From positions 1 to 33,337 of the forward strand of contig JBCDJT010000047.1 of the NCBI GenBank assembly GCA_038747545.1: 33,337 nt of DNA, read 5' to 3'. The position numbers were made by a program, and so were the translations under genes. The notes under the pieces were generated by a model. That model had not been told where the DNA came from. It was given only the letters and a program-made list of their open reading frames with translations, and ran no database searches. Each line of letters starts with the position of its first letter. The stretch's first letter is position 1. The DNA comes from JBCCMF01 sp038747545. Lineage in GTDB: Bacteria; Bacteroidota; Rhodothermia; Rhodothermales; JBCCMF01. Shown here in pieces: positions 1 to 6,924 of the stretch.

Positions 1-72
1 GAGGGTATCAGCGATGCGCTGGCGGAGATCGAGCGATATGGGAGCCGGCATGAGCGGGAGCTAGGGCGGTAG
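1..72 (+). CDS. 3' end of an unidentified gene (partial)
   Basis: An open frame enters from the left edge and stops at TAG (70-72). It encodes 23 residues, mostly charged and probably helical (ending in HERELGR). Codon third positions are mostly G or C, as in the real genes of this window. The other two plus-strand frames also reach stops within the first 64 bases, so the frame choice rests on codon bias alone. The fragment is too short to assign a family. A gap of about 140 bases follows before the next gene. Confidence 0.4.
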   Translation, partial: EGISDALAEIERYGSRHERELGR

Positions 73-213
73 ATGGGGGTGCTCAAGATATGACTTCAAT
101 CCGTGTGACCACCGCTATAGCATAGATTCAAGCGGTTTCCTTTGTGCGCTCTGATCCTGTGGTGGGGATCGCGTATCTTGAAGCGCTACACGTTGCATCC
201 ATACACGCCCCAC

Positions 214-2838
214 ATGAAACGCCTTGTACTCCTCCTGCTTTTTGCAGGCTTCAGCACCTCCGCGTTCGCGCAGCTCCTCTCGCCGCGCTTCCAACTCAAC
301 CCCGATATCTCCTTCGACCCGGCCATTCCGTCGCCCGCCGATTTCTTGGGCTACGAGATGGGGACCGAGTACACCATGCACTTCCAGATGGTGGACTACC
401 TTGAAGCCGTTGCCGAGGCCTCAGACCGCGTGACGATGGAGGAGTACGGGCGCACGTACGAAGGCCGCCCGCTCTACACGCTGACCATCACGTCGCCCGC
501 GAACCATAACCGCATCGACGAGATTCGCACGACGAACCTGCGTCTCGCCAGCGGCACGGCGCTCTCGGATGCGGATGCCAGCGCCATCATTGGCAGCAAT
601 CCCGCGGTGTCATGGATGGGCTATAATGTCCACGGCAACGAGCCCTCCACGGGTGAGACCGCCATCCAGGTCGTCTACCGCCTCGCCGCAGGTATGGACG
701 CCGAGACGCAGCAGATCCTCGACGACACCGTGGTCATCATCGACCCGTGCATGAACCCCGACGGGCGCGACCGCTATGTGTACTGGTACAAGTCGTCGCA
801 GGCGCACATGCTGGCGACGGACCCATTCGATCTGGAGCACGACGAGATCTGGCCGGGCGGGCGCACGAACCACTATTGGTTTGACCTCAACCGCGACTGG
901 ATGTGGCTCATCCACCCCGAGAGCCAGGGCCGCGTGGCGCGCTACAACGAGTGGCTGCCGCAGATCCACGTGGACTACCACGAGCAGGGCTTCAACGCCA
1001 ACTACTTCACGATGCCAGGCGTGCCGCCGCGCAACCTGAACCTGCCCGATGCCTACGACTACTGGGCGGAAGTCTTCGGCAATGCCAACGTGGAGGAGTT
1101 CGACAAGCACCAGATCAACTATGCCACGCGCGAGGTCTTCGACTTCTTCTACCCGGGCTACGGCTCGTCGTACCCCAGCATCATGGGCGCCATCGGTATG
1201 CTAACGGAGCAGGGCGGGCACAGCCGCGGTGGGCGCGCCGTGGACACCGACGACGGCTACGTGCTCACGCTCCAGCAGCGCATCTTCGACCACTACACCA
1301 CGTCGATGGCATCGCTGCGCGTCGTGGCCGAGCAGCGCGCCGAGCTGCAGCAGTACTTCCGCGACTTCTTCCTGCCGAAGACCAACGAGAGCGAGACGGC
1401 GGCCTACATCCTAGCCGACAACGAGGACGACTACACGTACGACGTCGTCAAGCTAATGCTTGACCACGACATTGAGGTACACCGTGCCGATGCCGACTTC
1501 ACCGTGGGCAATGCACGGAGCTACTGGTCGGGCGAGACGGAGCGGCGGACGTTTGACGCGGGCGCCTTCATCGTGCGCACCGATCAGCCGAAGCACATCT
1601 TCATCAACACGCTGATGCAGCGCCAGATGGCGATCGAGGACTCGGTGATGTACGACATGGCGTCGTGGTCGGCGCCATTGGCGTACAACCTGGATGCCGC
1701 CTGGACCACCTCCCCGCCCAGCGTGGCGACCACGCTACTCGACGCGCCGCCGACCCGTCCGGCGGGCCTCACCAACCCTGATGCGCAGTACGGCTACGTG
1801 ATCGACTGGCAGCAGGCGAAGGCGCCGAACGCGTTGGCGGCGCTCTGGCGCGACGGCTACCGCGTCCGCAGCCTGCAAGAGCCATCGACCATCGGAGGCG
1901 AGACGTTGGCCGCAGGCGCGCTCGTGGTGCTCAACGGCCGCAACTACGACCACCGCGCCCGTATCGCCGCCGACATGCAGCGCATCGCCGAGGAGACGGG
2001 CGTGGAGATCATCGGTATGGACACCGGGCGCGCGTCGGATGGCGTAGACCTGGCGTCGCGCAGCAGTGCGCCGTTGCATCAGCCCAAGGTGGCGCTCATG
2101 GTGGATGCGCCGTTCTCATCGTACACGGCGGGGCAGTTGTGGTACCTCTTCGACCGCTTCACCGAGTTCGGCATCTCGCGCATCCGCACCGACGCCGTGG
2201 GCAGCCTTGACCTGAACGAATACGACGTGCTACTGCTGCCCGGCGCCTTCGGCCTGGGTAGCGCCCTCGATTCCACCACGCTCACGCGCATCCAGCACTG
2301 GGTGCGCGACGGCGGCACGCTCATTGGCACCGAGGGCTCGGCGCTCTTCTTCACCGAAGGGCAGTCGGGGCTGACCTCAGTAGAGATGGCGAAGGCGCCC
2401 GAGATGAGCGAGGAGGACAAGAAAAAGCGCCCCGCACTGAAGCCCGCCGATGTAGGCCCTTACAGCGCCCGCGCTGACTCGTCGGGGTTGCGCCGCGTGC
2501 CTGGATCGGCGGTGCGCGCTCGCCTCGACACGTCGCATCCGCTGGCGTTCGGCTTGCCCGAGACCGTGTACAGCCTGAAGCAGAACACGAACGCCCTCGA
2601 GCCCAGCCGCAGCTACCGGATGGTGGGCTACTACGACGGCGATGCCGAGAATCTGGTGGCATCGGGTTATGCCTCGCCAGAGAACAAAGAGAAGCTGGCC
2701 GACAAAGTTTTTGCCGGCGTCCAGTCGGTGGGGCGCGGCCAGGTCGTTTTCCTGGTGGACAACACGCAGTACCGCATGTTTTGGCTCGGGCCCACGCGGC
2801 TCATGCAGAATGCCGTCATGCTGTTGCCGAGCTTGTAA
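214..2838 (+). CDS. Secreted M14-family zinc carboxypeptidase with C-terminal GATase1-like domain
   Basis: Predicted secreted zinc peptidase of the M14 (carboxypeptidase A-like) family, 874 residues. I chose the ATG at 214 rather than the in-frame ATG at 142 because a clean signal peptide begins there (MKRLVLLLLF, cleavage after AFAQ near residue 20). The M14 zinc motif is HGNE (His140, Glu143). A likely third ligand is His256 in DYHEQG, and the likely catalytic Glu332 lies in TEQGGHSRGG. NPDGR and FDLNRDW motifs lie between them, as is usual in bacterial large M14 peptidases. Residues about 624-715 look like a class I glutamine amidotransferase fold (PKVALMVDAP, later YDVLLLPGAFG) with no visible catalytic Cys-His pair, so that part is probably structural. 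The expected role is trimming peptides outside the cytoplasm; the substrate is unknown. A strong hairpin follows the stop codon. Confidence 0.9.
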   Translation: MKRLVLLLLFAGFSTSAFAQLLSPRFQLNPDISFDPAIPSPADFLGYEMGTEYTMHFQMVDYLEAVAEASDRVTMEEYGRTYEGRPLYTLTITSPANHNRIDEIRTTNLRLASGTALSDADASAIIGSNPAVSWMGYNVHGNEPSTGETAIQVVYRLAAGMDAETQQILDDTVVIIDPCMNPDGRDRYVYWYKSSQAHMLATDPFDLEHDEIWPGGRTNHYWFDLNRDWMWLIHPESQGRVARYNEWLPQIHVDYHEQGFNANYFTMPGVPPRNLNLPDAYDYWAEVFGNANVEEFDKHQINYATREVFDFFYPGYGSSYPSIMGAIGMLTEQGGHSRGGRAVDTDDGYVLTLQQRIFDHYTTSMASLRVVAEQRAELQQYFRDFFLPKTNESETAAYILADNEDDYTYDVVKLMLDHDIEVHRADADFTVGNARSYWSGETERRTFDAGAFIVRTDQPKHIFINTLMQRQMAIEDSVMYDMASWSAPLAYNLDAAWTTSPPSVATTLLDAPPTRPAGLTNPDAQYGYVIDWQQAKAPNALAALWRDGYRVRSLQEPSTIGGETLAAGALVVLNGRNYDHRARIAADMQRIAEETGVEIIGMDTGRASDGVDLASRSSAPLHQPKVALMVDAPFSSYTAGQLWYLFDRFTEFGISRIRTDAVGSLDLNEYDVLLLPGAFGLGSALDSTTLTRIQHWVRDGGTLIGTEGSALFFTEGQSGLTSVEMAKAPEMSEEDKKKRPALKPADVGPYSARADSSGLRRVPGSAVRARLDTSHPLAFGLPETVYSLKQNTNALEPSRSYRMVGYYDGDAENLVASGYASPENKEKLADKVFAGVQSVGRGQVVFLVDNTQYRMFWLGPTRLMQNAVMLLPSL

Positions 2839-2850
2839 CGGCCGCAACCC

Positions 2851-2891
2851 GGAAGGGCGCCGGCTCGTGTAGGCACGGGCTGGCCCCTTCC
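2851..2891 (+). terminator. Long GC-rich hairpin after the M14 peptidase gene
   Basis: The 5' arm (2851-2869) pairs with 2874-2891 over 18 base pairs with one bulged C (2858), two G-T wobbles and a four-base loop (TAGG, 2870-2873). It begins 12 nt after the peptidase stop codon. No T-run follows, so it is not a textbook intrinsic terminator. It may act as a Rho-assisted terminator or as a 3'-end stabiliser. It ends about 20 nt before the next start codon. Confidence 0.6.
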
Positions 2892-2911
2892 CCTCAGCGT
2901 CCCATTCCTCC

Positions 2912-3253
2912 ATGAATCGCATCGCTTTCTCGCTGCCCGACGTGGGCCTCCGCGAAGTCAAGGGCCTCGTCTACATTGATGACGGCTTCCTGGTCGTGCA
3001 GGTCAAGAATGTGCTGCTGGGCATTGTGGACGAGGAGAAAGACATCATCAAGATCGAGCCGCCTGCGCTGCTCTCGGTGCATATCCGGCGCGGCCTGATC
3101 TGGGATCGCCTCGTCATCCAGCCGAAGAAGATGGATCTGCTCGACATGGTGCCGGGGCAGCACAAGAACAGCGTGGATCTACGCGTGCTGCGCAAGTACC
3201 GCAGCGACCTGGAGCGCCTGCTGAGTGAGTACCACGCGCTCGCGCTGGCATGA
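2912..3253 (+). CDS. Hypothetical protein, 113 aa
   Basis: Unrecognised soluble protein of 113 residues. The frame shows the window's normal G/C-ending codon bias and has one sensible ATG. The sequence alternates short hydrophobic and charged stretches (LVYIDDGFLVVQVKNVLLGIVDEEKD), which suggests a small beta-rich fold, followed by a basic C-terminal helix (LRVLRKYRSDLERLL). There is no signal peptide, membrane segment or Cys pair. It sits between the M14 peptidase hairpin and a convergent membrane-protein gene whose stop is only 3 nt away. No function can be given. Confidence 0.65.
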   Translation: MNRIAFSLPDVGLREVKGLVYIDDGFLVVQVKNVLLGIVDEEKDIIKIEPPALLSVHIRRGLIWDRLVIQPKKMDLLDMVPGQHKNSVDLRVLRKYRSDLERLLSEYHALALA

Positions 3254-3256
3254 AGG

Positions 3257-3808
3257 TCAGCCCCGGTCGCTGCGCCGCAGGCGGTTGCGCGACTCGCGGG
3301 TGTTGCGTTCGATGTCGGTGAGGAGGTGGATCACCTCGGAGGCGCCGAAGAGCAGCACGAACGCCAGCGTAGACCATAGTGCCTCGAAGAGCCGCAGGAA
3401 CCACTGGTCGAAGCCACCGGACATGAACTGCCCGAGGCCTTTGGCGACAAAGAAGACGGAGATGGCGCCGAAGACGAACGACAGCACGCGCATGGTCATG
3501 GCCACGTGTCCTAAGGCGGGGTAGCGGTCCGACGGCGGGCGGCCCAGCAGCCAGGTCAGCGCACGGTCGAAGGCGTTGGCGGCGGCGCGACCCCAGCGGC
3601 GCTTGTGCGGGGTAATGCGCAGGAGGTCGGTTTGTGTCTTCAGCTTCGCGATGCCGCCACGTGCCTCGGCCTCAGCCACAGCCACGGTGACCGCCTCGGG
3701 GGTGTAGAGGTCTCGTTGCTCAATGAGACGCACCAACTCGAAGTCGGGGAGGGCATGGATACGCTGGGTCACGGCGGCGTCTGGTGCCGCAAGATCGGTC
3801 TGGGCCAT
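3257..3808 (-). CDS. Small membrane protein with soluble N-terminal domain
   Basis: A 183-residue protein if read from the ATG at 3808 (MAQTDLAAP); an in-frame ATG at 3832 would add 8 residues, and neither has a clear ribosome-binding site. The N-terminal part (about residues 20-55) is helical, with a YTPEAV...AEAEARGG segment of the kind seen in Bacteroidota proteins whose repeats describe age- or role-independent helices; I do not recognise a named family. Two hydrophobic spans follow (about 105-123 and 141-157), then a basic tail (TDIERNTRESRNRLRR) that should face the cytoplasm. It lies 47-70 nt downstream of the 40-residue membrane protein on the same strand, so the two may be cotranscribed. 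It converges with the preceding gene. Confidence 0.7.
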   Translation of the reverse strand: MAQTDLAAPDAAVTQRIHALPDFELVRLIEQRDLYTPEAVTVAVAEAEARGGIAKLKTQTDLLRITPHKRRWGRAAANAFDRALTWLLGRPPSDRYPALGHVAMTMRVLSFVFGAISVFFVAKGLGQFMSGGFDQWFLRLFEALWSTLAFVLLFGASEVIHLLTDIERNTRESRNRLRRSDRG

Positions 3809-3878
3809 GACAGAGAGGCGGGCGGGCAGCATAAATCAGTACAAATGCTACCGCAGCGCGTCGGTCAGGTTCTCGCGG

Positions 3879-4001
3879 TCAGCTGACGGCTGTCATCACC
3901 AGCCATGCCACCATGAAGAAGGCGACCTCGGCACAGGCCACGATCAGCACACGCTTGCTCAGCGGGTCGCGGGCTTTCTTTTTCCAGACGGCTTCACTCA
4001 T
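3879..4001 (-). CDS. 40-residue single-span membrane protein
   Basis: A short frame, easily missed in automated calls. ATG at 4001 and TGA at 3879 give 40 residues: a polar, basic N-terminus (MSEAVWKKKARDPLSKR) followed by one hydrophobic helix of about 22 residues (VLIVACAEVAFFMVAWLVMT) that ends almost at the C-terminus. This is the typical design of a small inner-membrane protein with its N-terminus inside. It lies on the same strand as, and just upstream of, the 183-residue membrane protein, and about 230 nt downstream of the TldD gene. Start codon context shows no strong Shine-Dalgarno. The function is unknown, and proof needs conservation or proteomics. Confidence 0.5.
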   Translation of the reverse strand: MSEAVWKKKARDPLSKRVLIVACAEVAFFMVAWLVMTAVS

Positions 4002-4028
4002 AATAGGTGCCCAACGGCTTGGAGGGTG

Positions 4029-4044
4029 TGTAGCACACGCTACA
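4029..4044. repeat. 16-bp palindrome upstream of the small membrane-protein genes
   Basis: TGTAGC and GCTACA form perfect 6-bp arms around a 4-base centre (ACAC on the plus strand). It lies 28-43 nt upstream of the ATG at 4001, where an operator or promoter-proximal element would be expected. It could also be chance, because the arms are short. Confidence 0.3.
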
Positions 4045-4229
4045 GTATTGGCAAGTGGGTTAACAGATTTACACGGGGCACGGGCTGCACGACCAGCGAG
4101 GGCGCTCGTTTTGCCCTGTGGATCTACTACACCTTACGACGTCACGACTCCCATGCGGTTGTACGTGAAGGAATGACAAAAAGTGTGCCGTCGCAGGTAG
4201 TGAGACAGGGACGGTGGTGGTGGGGGCTT

Positions 4230-5654
4230 TCAGGAGGGAGAGACGCGAAGGGTGGAGAGCAGCAGGGTTGGCGTACCGCAGCTGATGGGCACTTGCTGGC
4301 CGTGCTTCACACAGCGCCCCCGGTGCCGATCGAGGAAGCCATCATTGGCCACGCCGCGAATGCTGAACAAGGCGCCGTCGATGGGGCCCTCCAGCCACAC
4401 ATCGCGCACCGCATGCGTCCGCCGCCCCTGTTCGATGCGGCTACCCTCGCGCACGTGCATCCGATACGTCTGGGTGGCCATGTCGACGACGCCTCGTCCC
4501 AACTCATGGACCAGGAGGCCGTCGCGCACAGTGTGGACGAGTGCATCGGGCCTGTCTGTGCCGGGAGCTAAGTAGAGGTTGGTCATGCGCGGCAGCGGCG
4601 GATGTGCATACGAGGCACGCCGCCCGTTGCCCGTTGGTAGCATCGCCAATCGATCCGCGTGAGTCCGGTCTGTGAGCCATTGCAGGCATTGCCCCTCGCG
4701 GATGAGGGTCGTCTCGCCCGTCGCCGTCCCCTCGTCGTCGTGCGAGGCGGAGGCCCGCCCGTCGGGATGTGTGCCGTCATCGAGGAGAGTGATGTATGTC
4801 GGGGCGATCGGGTTTGTGGACATGGCGGTGGTGTGCGCCAGCGCAACATCGGCCTCGAGGTGGTGCCCCACGACCTCGTGCAGCCATGCGCCGCCCCACC
4901 CCGCAGCGAGCACTATGGGATAGCTACCTGCCGTAAGTGGTCTGGCATCCCTCAAGCGCTGCGCTTGAGCAACGGCGTCCCGCGCGATGCGCGCTGGCAC
5001 ATCCTCATCGAACGCTTCCGCCAGCCCCACGACAGCGCGCTGCGCTGTGCCCGCCGTTCGGCCGTGCGCGCCTCGGACGTCGACCTCGACGCGCAACTCG
5101 GTCAAAGGCTGGGTGCTCAGGACCGCCACGCCATCGGTGTTGACCACGAGCGTCTGCCGCAGGCGGGACTGCACGTCAATCCGTAGGCTGGCGATCTGAT
5201 CGCTGAGGCTAAACGCGAGATCAGCGGTGCGTTCGAGCAGGGCGCGAAGAGGTGCTTCGGGTGCCGCGGTAGGCACGGGGACGGTAGGCACTGGGACGGC
5301 CACGGCGGGCTCCTCGGTGAGCGGCAAGCGCCCAGCGAGGCGGTAAGCAGCGTCGGGGGTGGCGTCTGAGGTAGCGCCAAACCAGTGGCCCTCGCGGCGA
5401 TGCGCGTGGAGCGCGAGGCCTTCGACCAAGGCGCTGCGGATATGCACGACCGCAGGGGAGAGTCGCCCGTGTGCGTGTTGCACCCAGCGGCCATACTGTA
5501 GCAGGCTACGCTCATAGAAGCCGTCGGCGTAGTGGGCGCCGTCCTGCTGCAGGCTAGCCAGAACCTCAGGAAAGACTACCTCCAGGCGTTGGCGCGAGGC
5601 CTCAAACGCAGCGATGCCTTCCGCCGCCCCTACCACGACCTGCGCCCTGCACAC
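4230..5654 (-). CDS. TldD/PmbA-family (U62) metalloprotease
   Basis: 474 residues, the usual length for a TldD-type subunit. The zinc-binding HExxxH motif is present as HEVVGHH, followed by LEAD as in TldD. The family's downstream block is also clear: LLDDGTHPDG, DDEGT, LIREGQCLQWLTDRT, and a C-terminal GRCVKHGQQVPIS segment whose Cys is the expected third zinc ligand. TldD proteins, usually with a TldE/PmbA partner, cleave unfolded peptides inside the cytoplasm; known roles include microcin and CcdA processing. No TldE partner lies in this window. The start is GTG at 5654, 18 nt after the rodA stop, so it probably belongs to the mrdA-rodA operon. The N-terminal helix (AEGIAAFEAS) fits the family, but a later start is possible. 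Confidence 0.85.
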   Translation of the reverse strand: MCRAQVVVGAAEGIAAFEASRQRLEVVFPEVLASLQQDGAHYADGFYERSLLQYGRWVQHAHGRLSPAVVHIRSALVEGLALHAHRREGHWFGATSDATPDAAYRLAGRLPLTEEPAVAVPVPTVPVPTAAPEAPLRALLERTADLAFSLSDQIASLRIDVQSRLRQTLVVNTDGVAVLSTQPLTELRVEVDVRGAHGRTAGTAQRAVVGLAEAFDEDVPARIARDAVAQAQRLRDARPLTAGSYPIVLAAGWGGAWLHEVVGHHLEADVALAHTTAMSTNPIAPTYITLLDDGTHPDGRASASHDDEGTATGETTLIREGQCLQWLTDRTHADRLAMLPTGNGRRASYAHPPLPRMTNLYLAPGTDRPDALVHTVRDGLLVHELGRGVVDMATQTYRMHVREGSRIEQGRRTHAVRDVWLEGPIDGALFSIRGVANDGFLDRHRGRCVKHGQQVPISCGTPTLLLSTLRVSPS

Positions 5655-5672
5655 CTGAGACTGGAGACTGAA

Positions 5673-6920
5673 TCAATACCCATAGATGGAGAAGTCGTCG
5701 CGCCGCATGTGGAGGTTGAGGACGAGGGCGAGCAGCACGGAGTTGGCCAGCAGGGCCGAGCCGCCGTACGACACGAACGTCAGCGGTATCCCGATCACAG
5801 GCAAGATGCCCATGACCATGCCCATGTTGACGAAGACGTGGATGAGGTATATCCCCGTCGCGCCCACGGCAATCATGGTGGGGAATTGGTGCTTGACCTC
5901 CAGCGTGATCGCGGTCAGCCGCAAGAGCATGATGCCGAACAAGACGAGCACGGCGATGCCGCCCACCAGCCCAAACTCCTCTCCGACGATGCTGAACACG
6001 AAGTCGGTCGACTGCTCGGGGATGTACTGGCCCTGCGTCTGCGGCCCTTGCATGAAGCCCTGCCCGAACACGCCGCCCGACCCAATCGCCGCCTTCGACT
6101 GCACGAGGTGGAAGCCTACGCCCTGGCGGTACTCGTCGGCCTCGGGGTTGGTGAACGACTTGATGCGGTCGATCTGGTGCGGCGCCAGAATCGACGTGAT
6201 GGCGATGGCGGCTACGAGCGCCGTGCCAGCGGTGAATACGCCCATCACGCCTGTCAACTTGCGGTCCTTCGTGAACCAGTACATGGCCAGCGTAAAGATG
6301 GCCGCGAAGGCGATGGCCAGCGGCATGTAGACAATCGCGAAGTAGCCCACCACTGCGGGTGCAATCAGCAGCGACACGATGCTCACCGGGATGCCGCTCC
6401 AGAATAGCAGGATCGGGATCAGCCCCACGAAGACCAGCATCGTGCCTGTATCGTTCTGCAGGAGGATGAGCGTGGCGGGGAGCATCACGAGCGCGATGGT
6501 GAACAGCGCGTAGCGCACGTACTCACCCGAGCGCCGGCTGCTGAGGAGGCGGGCTACCGCCATGACGGTGCCCACCTTGGCGACCTCGGCCACCTGGATG
6601 CTGGCCGGGCCGATGTGCAGCCAGGACGTAGCGCCGTTGATCTCTCGCCCAAAGAGCAGCGCCGCCACGAGCAGCAGCAAGGAGACGAGGTAGGCCGGGT
6701 ACGCCAGCGCGCGCAGAAAGCGCACTGGCAACGCCAGCGTGATGCCCATGGCGACCGTGCAGACGACGAGCCACATGGACTGCTTCTGGAAGTTTTCCTG
6801 TACGCTGTCGAGCAAGAACTCGCGCGCTGGACCGTACGTGGTGCTGTAGATCGAGATCAGGCCGATGATGACCAAGCCCAGCCAACTGCCCAGCAGCATC
6901 CAGTCGAGTTTGCGGTACAT
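5673..6920 (-). CDS. rodA: Rod shape-determining protein RodA (SEDS peptidoglycan glycosyltransferase)
   Basis: A 415-residue polytopic inner-membrane protein of the SEDS (FtsW/RodA/SpoVE) family. It polymerises lipid II into glycan strands and works with PBP2 in cell elongation. About ten hydrophobic spans are visible. Family landmarks are the NDTGT segment (Asp157), the GSGGVFGQGF loop (about 281-289), and PEQSTDFVFS, where Asp306 matches the essential SEDS aspartate of the TDF motif. The C-terminal PVIGIPLTFVSYGGSALL block is also typical. One variation is QVAEVAK (109-115) where most family members have QPSE. The gene starts 4 nt after the PBP2 stop, which implies cotranscription. Length slightly exceeds the E. 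coli enzyme. Confidence 0.95.
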   Translation of the reverse strand: MYRKLDWMLLGSWLGLVIIGLISIYSTTYGPAREFLLDSVQENFQKQSMWLVVCTVAMGITLALPVRFLRALAYPAYLVSLLLLVAALLFGREINGATSWLHIGPASIQVAEVAKVGTVMAVARLLSSRRSGEYVRYALFTIALVMLPATLILLQNDTGTMLVFVGLIPILLFWSGIPVSIVSLLIAPAVVGYFAIVYMPLAIAFAAIFTLAMYWFTKDRKLTGVMGVFTAGTALVAAIAITSILAPHQIDRIKSFTNPEADEYRQGVGFHLVQSKAAIGSGGVFGQGFMQGPQTQGQYIPEQSTDFVFSIVGEEFGLVGGIAVLVLFGIMLLRLTAITLEVKHQFPTMIAVGATGIYLIHVFVNMGMVMGILPVIGIPLTFVSYGGSALLANSVLLALVLNLHMRRDDFSIYGY

Positions 6921-6924
6921 AGAC

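Noticed and set aside
4171..4180. TTGTCAT half-site (minus strand) downstream of the TldD gene
   Set aside because: It is a single half-site with no partner at 10-11 bp; a 7-mer like this is expected a few times in 33 kb.
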